Assembly (NCBI RefSeq): GCF_000473145.1
Contig: NZ_KI421503.1
Coordinates: 111,774-174,096 of the forward strand
DNA: 62,323 nt
From: Leisingera daeponensis DSM 23529
Lineage (GTDB): Bacteria > Pseudomonadota > Alphaproteobacteria > Rhodobacterales > Rhodobacteraceae
Direction of reading: 5' to 3'
Below, in pieces: positions 18,080 through 25,545 of this stretch. Below the pieces are notes generated by a model that made no database searches, had not been told where the DNA came from, and worked only from the letters and a program-made list of their open reading frames with translations. A program made the translations under genes and the position numbers. The first letter of the stretch is position 1; the number at the start of each line of letters is the position of its first letter.

Positions 18080-18871
18080 TCAGCGACCGGAAAAGACCGG
18101 CGCACGTTTTTCGAGAAAGGCAGTGACGCCCTCGGCGTAATCGGCGGTTCGGCCCGCGTCGCGCTGGGTCTGCGCTTCGCGCTCGAGGTGGGTCGGCAGA
18201 TCGTTTGCGGCCGCCTCATGGATCAGCATCTTGGTCAGTCCGAGACCGCGCGTCGGGCCGCCAGCGAGCTTTGCCGCGAGGGCCTGTGCGTCGGTCATCA
18301 GCGCGTCGTCGGGGACGGCCTTCCAGATCAGACCCCAGTCGGCGGCCTGTTCGGCCATCAGAGGCTCGGCGGTCAGCGCCAGCGCCTTGGCGCGGGCTTC
18401 ACCGATCAGACGCGGCAGCGACCAGCTGCCACCTGCGTCGGGGATCAGGCCGATCTTCGAGAACGCTTGGATGAACTTCGCGGATCGCGCCGCGAGGACG
18501 ATGTCGCAGGCCAGCGCGATATTCGCTCCAGCCCCGGCGGCCACGCCGTTCACCGCGCAGATGATCGGCTTCTGCAAAGCGCGCATCATCCGCAGCGTCG
18601 GATTGTAGAAGGTCTCCAGCGTATGCCCGAGATCGGGCTTCACTCCGGTACGCGGGTCGCGGTCGCCGAGATCCTGACCAGCACAGAATCCCCGCCCTGC
18701 CCCGGTCAGCAGGACCGCGCGCACGGCCTGCTCGTCATGCGCGCGCTGCACTTGGGTGCGCAGCGCCATGTGCATGTCTTCATTGAAGGAATTCAGCTTG
18801 TCGGGACGGTTCAAGGTCACGGTCAGCACGCCGTCATCCAGAGATGAAAGCACGGTGTCTGTTTGGGTCAA
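18080..18871 (-). CDS. paaG: 1,2-epoxyphenylacetyl-CoA isomerase
   Basis: A 263-residue crotonase-fold enzyme that converts ring-epoxide to oxepin-CoA. Signatures are GAGRGFCAGQDL, the oxyanion-hole stretch VNGVAAGAGANIALACDIVLAA and KIGLIPDAGGSWSLPR. Translation most likely starts at TTG 18871, preceded at proper distance by GGAGGAG; no ATG is available near the conserved N-terminus. It is the first gene of the leftward paaG-paaK unit and diverges from the fused dehydrogenase, with an operator between them. Confidence 0.9.
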   Translation of the reverse strand: MTQTDTVLSSLDDGVLTVTLNRPDKLNSFNEDMHMALRTQVQRAHDEQAVRAVLLTGAGRGFCAGQDLGDRDPRTGVKPDLGHTLETFYNPTLRMMRALQKPIICAVNGVAAGAGANIALACDIVLAARSAKFIQAFSKIGLIPDAGGSWSLPRLIGEARAKALALTAEPLMAEQAADWGLIWKAVPDDALMTDAQALAAKLAGGPTRGLGLTKMLIHEAAANDLPTHLEREAQTQRDAGRTADYAEGVTAFLEKRAPVFSGR

Positions 18872-18937
18872 TTGGCTCTCCTCCGGGCCTGTCGCTCCTC
18901 CTCAGAATGCGGCCCGCTCTGATAAACCTATTGCATA

Positions 18938-18957
18938 AACCGACCGGACGGTCAATT
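18938..18957. promoter_or_regulatory. PaaR-type operator between paaG and the fused dehydrogenase
   Basis: AACCGACCGGACGGTCAATT repeats the core of the site before paaJ almost exactly. Its position between divergent genes would let one repressor control both directions. Confidence 0.75.
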
Positions 18958-19064
18958 ATGTTTTGCAATATGGGGAGGACGACCGGGGTCAGCGCCGTTG
19001 TGCGGCGGCTGCCCCCTGCCCGATCCCTGCAATACCTATGGCCGACAAGTATGGGACCGACCGC

Positions 19065-21050
19065 ATGAATGACCTCAGCCACGACCGCCCGCCTCTTTTG
19101 AGTGTCGAGACAGACGGCGATATCGCCGTTGTCCGGCTGGACAATCCGCCGGTCAGTGCGACCTCGGACGCCGTGCGCGCCGGGTTGATCGACGTGGTGA
19201 CGCGGCTGGACGCGGACGACACTGTGCGCGCCGTGGTGCTAAGCTGCGCAGGGCGGACCTTCATCGCGGGGGGCGATATGAAGGAGTTCGACCGTCCGCC
19301 GCAGGAACCGCACCTGCCTGACGTGGTGGCGCGGATCGAAACGGCAGCAAAGCCATGGATCGCGGCGATCCACGGGTCTGCATTGGGCGGCGGGCTGGAA
19401 ATCGCCATGGGGTGCCGGTTCCGGGTGGCTCAGGCCGGGGCGCGGTTCGGCCTGCCCGAAGTGACGCTTGGCCTGATCCCCGGTGCCTCCGGCACGGTCA
19501 GGACACCCCGCCTGACGGGCATGGACCTGGCGTTGCGCATGGCAACGACCGGCAGCCCGATCACCGCGACCGAGGCGCTGGAGGCGGGCTTGATCGACGC
19601 AGTCACAGGGGAGGATCTGGTCGCCGACGCCGTGGGTTTTGCCCGTGCGGCGCTGACCCGCCCCTTGCCGCCGGTTACATCGGAACGCCCCTTGTCGCCG
19701 CTCCCCAACGGCTTCTGGGCCGAAGCGCGCGCCGCCCTGCCCCGGCTCGGTCACGACGCGCCGCTGCATGCGGTCGAAAGCCTGCGTTTTGCCAGCGAAC
19801 GCCCCCTGACCGAAGCCCTGCGGCATGAGCGGAAGACATTTCTGGCCTTGCGCTCCGGCGCGACCTCCTGCGCGTTGCGGCATGTCTTCCTGGCGGAACG
19901 CGCCGCGCCAAGGCCTGCCCGCCTGAAACAGATCACGCCGCGTCCACTGGACCGGATCGGAGTGATCGGAGGCGGAACGATGGGGGCCGGGATCGCAGCC
20001 GCCTGCCTGCTGGCGGGGAGCAACGTGATCCTGATCGAGCGGAACGCCGAGGCCGTCGAACAAGGGATGCAGCGGATCGACGACATCCTGTCCGGGGCCG
20101 TAACGCGCGGCAAGCTGACACCCGACGGCTACGATTTCGCCATCGCCAGCCTGAAGGCCAACACTGACTACGCCCGCCTGAAAGACCGCGATCTGGTGAT
20201 CGAAGCCGTCTTCGAAGATCTGGCCGTAAAGCGCGAAGTCTTTCTGACGCTATCAGAGGTTTGTGGTCCGCGGACGGTTCTCGCCACTAACACCTCCTAT
20301 CTCGATCCGCGCGAGATCGTGGCCGACCTGCCCCATCCCGAACGCTTCATCGGGCTGCATTTCTTCAGCCCGGCGCACGTCATGAAACTGCTGGAAATCG
20401 TGCCCCTTCCCGACACGGCGCAAGAGGTTCTGGCCACCGGGTTTGCCCTTGGCCGAAAGCTGAACAAGATCCCCGTAGAGACGGGCATATGCGAAGGCTT
20501 TATCGGCAACCGCATCCTCAAACGCTATCGCGCCGAGGCGGAAAGCCTCGTCACGCAGGGGATCGCGATCCCCGAGATCGACGCCGCCATGCGGGACTAT
20601 GGCTTTCGCATGGGGCCCTTCGAAGCGCAGGACATGGGCGGTCTGGACATCGCATTCCTCCAACGCGAGGGCGCGCGGGCCGCAGGGCAGGCCGTGCCGG
20701 AGACTCTTGGGGACATCCTCGTCCGTGCAGGGCGCAAAGGTCAGAAGACCCGCGCCGGGTGGTACGACTACGACAAGGGCGCGCGCAGACCGCTGCCTTC
20801 GACGACCGTGGAAGCGCTCTTGGCCAAGCAGATCACGGGCAGCCGCAGCATGACCCGTGACGCGATTGCGACACATCTGGTGGCCACCATGTCGGGTGAG
20901 GGAGAAGCCATTCTGAAAGAAGGCGTGGCCCGGTCACCTGCCGACATCGACCTCGTCAAAGTGCACGGCTACGGCTTTCCTCGCTGGAAAGGTGGCCCGA
21001 TGCACGCGTCCCGCAAGCAGGAGGGGGTCTCGGAATATGAAGAAGCATGA
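19065..21050 (+). CDS. Fused enoyl-CoA hydratase / 3-hydroxyacyl-CoA dehydrogenase
   Basis: A 661-residue multifunctional protein. Residues 1 to about 190 are a crotonase domain (GRTFIAGGDMKEF, IHGSALGGGLEIAMGCRFRVA, LPEVTLGLIPGASGT); the NAD-binding Rossmann motif GGGTMGAGIAA is near residue 302, followed by the dehydrogenase body (NTSYLDPREI, FFSPAHVMKLLEIVP) and a C-terminal helical domain. It probably does the jobs of PaaF and PaaH, hydrating dehydroadipyl-CoA and oxidising 3-hydroxyadipyl-CoA, since no separate copies are present. ATG 19065 was chosen by domain alignment; ATG 19038 in frame is possible and neither has a strong ribosome site. A general beta-oxidation role cannot be excluded. 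Confidence 0.85.
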   Translation: MNDLSHDRPPLLSVETDGDIAVVRLDNPPVSATSDAVRAGLIDVVTRLDADDTVRAVVLSCAGRTFIAGGDMKEFDRPPQEPHLPDVVARIETAAKPWIAAIHGSALGGGLEIAMGCRFRVAQAGARFGLPEVTLGLIPGASGTVRTPRLTGMDLALRMATTGSPITATEALEAGLIDAVTGEDLVADAVGFARAALTRPLPPVTSERPLSPLPNGFWAEARAALPRLGHDAPLHAVESLRFASERPLTEALRHERKTFLALRSGATSCALRHVFLAERAAPRPARLKQITPRPLDRIGVIGGGTMGAGIAAACLLAGSNVILIERNAEAVEQGMQRIDDILSGAVTRGKLTPDGYDFAIASLKANTDYARLKDRDLVIEAVFEDLAVKREVFLTLSEVCGPRTVLATNTSYLDPREIVADLPHPERFIGLHFFSPAHVMKLLEIVPLPDTAQEVLATGFALGRKLNKIPVETGICEGFIGNRILKRYRAEAESLVTQGIAIPEIDAAMRDYGFRMGPFEAQDMGGLDIAFLQREGARAAGQAVPETLGDILVRAGRKGQKTRAGWYDYDKGARRPLPSTTVEALLAKQITGSRSMTRDAIATHLVATMSGEGEAILKEGVARSPADIDLVKVHGYGFPRWKGGPMHASRKQEGVSEYEEA

Positions 21051-21139
21051 CAGCGGCCAGAACCGCCGCGTGAACTGTTCGAGGCGCAGTAGAACCGACA
21101 GCGGAGGTCTCTTGGCAGCGCCCGGATGTTCGCAAGGAA

Positions 21140-21565
21140 TTGCCAAGTTATTTTCGCCTGTTTGGGTCTTTGACACGGTGACCGCACCCCGACGGCATCG
21201 CTGTGCCGATCGGTTCGCTCTTCGGGATGTGGCCGGGTCCATCGCCAGATGCACCCGGCGCCACTGGCGCCATCACCGACAAACGTGATCCCGATGCTGT
21301 ATCGCATGCGGCAGGGCATCTCGCAGGGATGTCCCGAGAGCGAAGGAGCACGTTCAGCGGGCCATCAGTGCAGCGATACCGAACCTGGACTGCCAAGGTC
21401 TTTTGCCTGCGGCACAGCGTGGAGAAATCCGGCACCGGCCACTCCCGTCCTGCCAGTTTCAGCTGGCTTGCCACCATCCCGGCCGTCTGGCGAAGCGGCA
21501 GCTTGAACAGGACCTTGATCCTCTCTTGTCCAATGATCTGGGCAGTTCCCGCTGCATGATGCGAG
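21140..21565 (-). pseudogene. Degenerate IS5-type transposase remnant
   Basis: Minus-strand fragments keep transposase wording of the IS5 family (LFKLPLRQTAGMVASQLKLAGREWPVPDFSTLCRRQKTLAVQVRYR-TDGPLN) and, in another frame further down, VHLAMDPATS. Frames are broken at least twice and both ends are missing. Ends given are approximate. It marks the right border of the catabolic genes as an insertion hot spot. Confidence 0.65.
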
Positions 21566-21725
21566 CCATAACGCCAATTGCGCTTATCGACGTGATGGCG
21601 AGGGAAGGATCGTACCCCCCTGGGTCATGGAGAACCGCTGACCGGCAGGGTCTTTGCGCAGGAAGAATCCCGAGAGGTGCCACCGCACTGCACCGATCCT
21701 GAACGGAGTCCGGAGGGTCCCGCAA

Positions 21726-22260
21726 ATGATCCGCGGAATAACCAAGCAGAATATGATTGGGATCGATGTGCCGAAGCGGCGTTGGATGCGTATTCCCCAG
21801 CGAGAAGCGAGCACCGGCAGTTCGGAACCAATGCTGCCGGATTGGCTGCCTTCGGCAAGTGGGCTTTAGAGCGCGGCCCACTCATCGTATGTGAAGCCTC
21901 CGGAGCAAATCACCGGGATCTCAAGCGTATACCATCGCGCCGGGGATTGACTTACGGATCGGTCGATTCAAGGCGGGTACGGCGGATTGCCGAAGCCACG
22001 GGACATGTTGCAAAGACCGACAGGCCCCCCTCTTGCGTCATCGCGTGCCGCGATGCGCTGCCGGGTAATGGATGGCGAAATACTGGCCAGAATTGGACGC
22101 ATCCTGGAACTGCGGCCTACGCAGACACATTCCGAAACTCGAAGCGCTAAGCAGAAAGCATGCCGCCGCCCTTACCGGTCTGGCGCCCCTGTCACACATG
22201 CGTCACACAGGATGCGTGCCTTCGCCACGACGCATGTGCTGCCGGGCAGTACACAAGATG
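21726..22260 (+). pseudogene. Degenerate IS110-type transposase remnant
   Basis: Starts with IRGITKQNMIGIDVPKRRW (the DEDD-type opening, frame +), then shifts frame to FGKWALERGPLIVCEASGANHRDLKRI...RGLTYGSVDSRRVRRIAEATGHVAKTDR, the conserved N-terminal half of IS110 transposases, and shifts again to GEILARIGRILELRPTQ. At least two frameshifts and a missing C-terminus make it inactive. It is not close to the intact IS110 transposase at 23030. Confidence 0.65.
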
Positions 22261-22303
22261 GCCAATGATGCGCGTAACACCCGTGAGCATGGCGACCAGG
22301 CCA

Positions 22304-22504
22304 TCAACCCGCCATGAGGGTCGCGATCTCGGCACGGTGGTCCACAAGATGGTCGATCAGGCAGCGGACACGCAGAGCGGGTTCAGACCCCGGCGGCGTC
22401 AACAGGTTCACCGGCAGAGAGGGCACCGTGTGATCCGGGAGCAATTGCTCCAGCGTTCCAGCGCGGATGGCGGGGGCCGCCAGCCAGCCTGGAAGGATTG
22501 GACG
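22304..22504 (-). pseudogene. C-terminal fragment of a LysR-type regulator
   Basis: About 66 residues on the minus strand read like the end of a LysR effector domain (ILPGWLAAPAIRAGTLEQLLPDHTVPSLPVNLLTPPG...ALRVRCLIDHLVDH). The frame runs straight into the left end of the IS3-family element at 22505, which therefore cut the gene. The rest of this gene is not seen on the other side. Confidence 0.55.
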
Positions 22505-22561
22505 TGTCACGGTTTGATGCCGCTCCTTTGATAGCATTTATTGCAGCAAAGGAGACGAACT

Positions 22562-22837
22562 ATGGGACTGAAACGAACGGACGAATTCCGTGCTGATGCG
22601 GTGCGGATTGCGCTGACGAGCGGGCTGAGCAGGAAGCAAGTGTCCTCTGATTTGGGTGTTGGCCTTTCGACCCTGAACAAATGGATCACAGCGCATCGCG
22701 ACACCGAGGTAGTATCCGACAAAGACTTGGACCTGGCCCGAGAGAATGAACGGCTTCGACGCGAGAACCGCATTCTCAAGGAGGAAAGGGAGATCTTAAA
22801 AAACCGTTCCGGGCCGCAGCCCGCCTGTGCGCGGTAG
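22562..22837 (+). CDS. IS3-family transposase OrfA, cut at its 3' end
   Basis: The first about 80 residues (MGLKRTDEFRADAVRIALTSGLSRKQVSSDLGVGLSTLNKW, then a leucine-zipper-like ARENERLRRENRILKEEREILK) are a standard IS3 OrfA with helix-turn-helix. The gene breaks inside the TTAAAAAA run at 22796-22803, the place where IS3 elements normally shift frame into OrfB, because the IS110 element has landed there. The remaining codons come from that element. Confidence 0.85.
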   Translation: MGLKRTDEFRADAVRIALTSGLSRKQVSSDLGVGLSTLNKWITAHRDTEVVSDKDLDLARENERLRRENRILKEEREILKNRSGPQPACAR

Positions 22838-23029
22838 CAACAGCCTGTGTTACGCTCTTGGCGAAGGGCAGTTGCCGATGGCTTATTGGTGGGCTGGACC
22901 CCGTTAAAAAACGTGGCACATGGGCTGATGCGCGCTTGAGAGTGGTGACGGCGCGCTCGCGGCGATCCCGGATAGGAAGATGACGAACTTGCATGGCCCA
23001 CGCCCTTCGTTCTGAACGGAGGAGATGGC
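22804..23029 (+). ncRNA. Candidate bridge RNA region of the IS110 element
   Basis: IS110-group elements are known to transcribe a guide (bridge) RNA from the noncoding left end before the transposase. This stretch has the right place and length. It contains TTAAAAAA at 22904-22911, identical to the left target flank at 22796-22803, and GTTGCC at 22871-22876, the complement of GGCAAC directly right of the insertion. Short matches can be chance, and the order of the two is opposite to that described for IS621, so this is a hypothesis. Confidence 0.4.
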
Positions 23030-24391
23030 ATGCCCAGACTTACGACCGGCGACCACCCGGACCTGAAGATGGTCAATCCCAATGCGGCCGCGATCGACAT
23101 CGGCTCAACGATGCACATGGCAGCGGTAAACCCGTCCAGCTGTGACATGCCGGTGCGCGCCTTCGGCACGTTCACCCAGGATCTGCACGACCTCGCAGAC
23201 TGGTTCCGGTCTTGCGGCGTCACCAGCGTGGCCATGGAATCCACCGGCGTCTACTGGATACCGGCGTTCGAGATCCTGGAGGCCAGGGGCTTCGAGGTGA
23301 TCCTCGTGAACGCCCGTTATGCCAAGAACGTGCCCGGCCGCAAAACCGATGTCAGCGATGCAGGATGGCTGCGCCAGTTGCATTCCTACGGCTTGTTGCG
23401 TGGTAGTTTCCGCCCCGAAGCCGAGATCGCCACCCTGCGTGCTTACATGCGGCAGCGCGAACGTCTGACGGAATATGCGGCGGCACATATCCAACATATG
23501 CAAAAGGCCCTGATGGAGATGAACCTGCAACTCCATCATGTGGTCTCCGACATCACCGGCGCGACTGGCATGAAGATCATCCGCGCCATCGTCGCGGGTG
23601 AGCGCGATCCGGACGTGCTGGCAGACTACCGTGATGTGCGGTGCAAATCGTCGCCGGCGACGATCCGGGCCGCACTTGTGGTCAATGACCGAGCGGAACA
23701 CGTCTTCGCCTTGGCGCAATCGTTCGACCTTTACGACTTCTACAAAGCCAAGACGGCAGAATGCGATCAGCGGCTGGAGGCGGCTGTTGCCGCCCTCTCA
23801 GTCAAGGGAGGGGACGATCTGCCGCCGCTGCCGAAGGCCCGGATCAAAGGCAGGCAAGTCAATGCACCGGCCTTCGACGTGCGAGCAGCGCTCTACGGGG
23901 TGTTGGGAACCGACCTGACCCAGATACATGGCCTTGGCCCTTCGCTGGCGCTGAAGCTGGTGGCTGAGTGCGGCACTGATCTGCGCGCGTGGAAGACGGC
24001 AAAGCACTTCACATCCTGGCTCTGCCTGGCACCCGGCAACAAGATCTCCGGGGGCAAGCTTCTGTCGTCGAAGACGCGGCGCTCCTCGAGCCGGGCGGCG
24101 GCCCTGTTGCGATTGGCCGCCACAACCATCGGACGCAGCGACACCGCTCTGGGCGCCTTCTATCACCGTCTCTCGGCGCGGATCGGAAAGCAGAAGGCGG
24201 TGACGGCGACCGCCCGCAAGATCGCCGTCCTGTTCTATAACGCCATCCGGAATGGAATGACTTATCAGGATCAGGGCGCCGCAGCCTATGATGAGCGACA
24301 CCGCCAGTGCGTTCTCGCGAACCTTCAGCGGCGCGCCAAGACCCTGGGCTACACCTTGGCGCCCGTTTTGCCTGAACCGGCTGTTTCTTAG
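23030..24391 (+). CDS. IS110-family transposase (DEDD recombinase)
   Basis: A 453-residue transposase, uninterrupted. N-terminal DEDD domain: AAIDIGSTMHMAAV, SVAMESTGVYWIPAFEIL, and LVNARYAKNVPGRKTDVSDAGWL; C-terminal transposase_20 part with IHGLGPSLALKLVAECGTD, FTSWLCLAPGNKISGGK and the serine-bearing SSRAAALLRLAA. ATG 23030 follows GGAGGAG. Somewhat longer than the usual 330-460 range upper part but intact. It could still be mobile. Confidence 0.92.
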   Translation: MPRLTTGDHPDLKMVNPNAAAIDIGSTMHMAAVNPSSCDMPVRAFGTFTQDLHDLADWFRSCGVTSVAMESTGVYWIPAFEILEARGFEVILVNARYAKNVPGRKTDVSDAGWLRQLHSYGLLRGSFRPEAEIATLRAYMRQRERLTEYAAAHIQHMQKALMEMNLQLHHVVSDITGATGMKIIRAIVAGERDPDVLADYRDVRCKSSPATIRAALVVNDRAEHVFALAQSFDLYDFYKAKTAECDQRLEAAVAALSVKGGDDLPPLPKARIKGRQVNAPAFDVRAALYGVLGTDLTQIHGLGPSLALKLVAECGTDLRAWKTAKHFTSWLCLAPGNKISGGKLLSSKTRRSSSRAAALLRLAATTIGRSDTALGAFYHRLSARIGKQKAVTATARKIAVLFYNAIRNGMTYQDQGAAAYDERHRQCVLANLQRRAKTLGYTLAPVLPEPAVS

Positions 24392-24424
24392 GAAGGCAAC
24401 GCAGTTCTTCGCGGGCCAAAAGCC

Positions 24425-25282
24425 ATGAGGTTTAGGTTCATTGAAGAACACCGCGATGCGTTTTGCGCCAATCGGATGTGCGCCGTGCTGGATGTCAGCG
24501 AACGCGGCCTACGCGCTTATCGCAGTCGCCCGGCCAGCCAAAGGCAACGGGGCGACATGGTGGTCCTGGCGCATATCAAAGAACAGTCCCGGCTCAGTCT
24601 GGGCAGTTATGGACGACCAAGAATGACCGAAGAGCTCAAAGAGCTTGGCTTGAACGTCGGTCATCGTCGTGTCGGTCGATTGATGCGTGAGAACGGCATA
24701 CGGGTCGAAAGATCAAAGAAATACAAAGTGACCACCGACAGCAACCACGCCTTCAACATCGCGCCCAATCTTCTGAACCGGGACTTTCGCGCAGAGCTGC
24801 CAAACCAGAAATGGGCGGGCGACATCAGCTACGTGTGGACGCGTGAGGGTTGGCTATACTTGGCTGTGATCCTTGATCTGCACTCGCGGCGTGTCATTGG
24901 CTGGGCAGTGAGTAATCGTATGAAGCGGGACCTGGCGATCCGGGCGTTGAAGATGGCGGTCGCACTGCGGCAACCGCCGAAAGGCTGCATCCATCATACG
25001 GACCGCGGGTCGCAATACTGCTCACATGACTACCAGAAGATACTGCGCCAGCACGGGTTCAAGGTATCGATGAGCGGCAAAGGCAATTGCTACGACAATT
25101 CCGCTGTCGAGACCTTCTTCAAAACCATCAAAGCAGAGCTGATCTGGCGAAGACCGTGGCAAACACGCCGCGAGGCAGAAGCCGCCATCTTCCAGTACAT
25201 CAATGGCTTTTACAATCCACGGCGCCGACACTCAGCACTGGGCTGGAAAAGCCCGGTCGAATTCGAACGGAAAGTGGCCTAA
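24425..25282 (+). CDS. IS3-family transposase OrfB (DDE integrase)
   Basis: A 285-residue rve-type integrase. The DDE core is visible: WAGDISYVWTREGWLYLAVILDLHSRRVIGW, HTDRGSQYCS and CYDNSAVETFFKTIKAEL. It normally is made by frameshift from OrfA, which lies 1.6 kb upstream beyond the inserted IS110 element, so fusion transposase can no longer form from this copy. Confidence 0.92.
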   Translation: MRFRFIEEHRDAFCANRMCAVLDVSERGLRAYRSRPASQRQRGDMVVLAHIKEQSRLSLGSYGRPRMTEELKELGLNVGHRRVGRLMRENGIRVERSKKYKVTTDSNHAFNIAPNLLNRDFRAELPNQKWAGDISYVWTREGWLYLAVILDLHSRRVIGWAVSNRMKRDLAIRALKMAVALRQPPKGCIHHTDRGSQYCSHDYQKILRQHGFKVSMSGKGNCYDNSAVETFFKTIKAELIWRRPWQTRREAEAAIFQYINGFYNPRRRHSALGWKSPVEFERKVA

Positions 25283-25314
25283 ACGAGCGCTTGGGGCGGC
25301 ACTAAAGCGTGACA

Positions 25315-25477
25315 GGTCCACATCAGCACGAAGCGCATCGCAGTCAAACGTGCGAATGAGTTCTTCCAGACCAATTCCACCACCCGGCGTCGCGGACCGA
25401 AGAACCGAGCGAGCTTCGTCCAAAGAGACACCTTCGATCGGATCGTGCTTTGGATTTTCCGCGGCCTCAACTCTCAA
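25315..25477 (-). pseudogene. Small gene fragment cut by the IS3 element
   Basis: A minus-strand frame starting at TTG 25477 (GGAAGG ten bases before it) reads RVEAAENPKHDPIEGVSLDEA, then S-LRSATPGGGIGLEELIRTFD, and runs into the right end of the IS element. It looks like a genuine small protein, conceivably of antitoxin type, but I do not recognise the family. Codons up to the element number about 54. Confidence 0.3.
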
Positions 25478-25545
25478 AACAAACTACCTTCCAGACCAAA
25501 ACGATTTTCCCGGAACCACTGTAGGTTAGAGGGACCGTCACGTCA

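Larger units (their letters stand above)
22804..24394 (+). mobile_element. IS110-family element inserted in the IS3 element
   Basis: Bounds are inferred from the interrupted IS3 sequence: the left flank ends in TTAAAAAA and the right flank resumes with AAGGCAACGCAG, which rejoin to a normal OrfA/OrfB junction. One or two A residues are ambiguous. As usual for IS110, there are no clear terminal inverted repeats. It has a noncoding left part of about 225 bases and one transposase gene ending almost at the right edge. Confidence 0.75.
22505..25314 (+). mobile_element. IS3-family element interrupted by an IS110-family element
   Basis: The ends form imperfect terminal inverted repeats: TGTCACGGTTTGATGCCGCT at 22505 and, reversed, TGTCACGCTTTAGTGCCGCC ending at 25314. 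Inside are orfA (22562) and orfB (24425) of an IS3-type transposase, separated by a 1.6 kb insertion; without it the element would be about 1.2 kb, normal for IS3. No matching target duplication is visible at the flanks. Confidence 0.85.

Noticed and set aside
23030..24391. IS110 transposase as a RuvC-like defence nuclease
   Set aside because: Standard IS110 architecture, and clean element borders show ordinary transposition.
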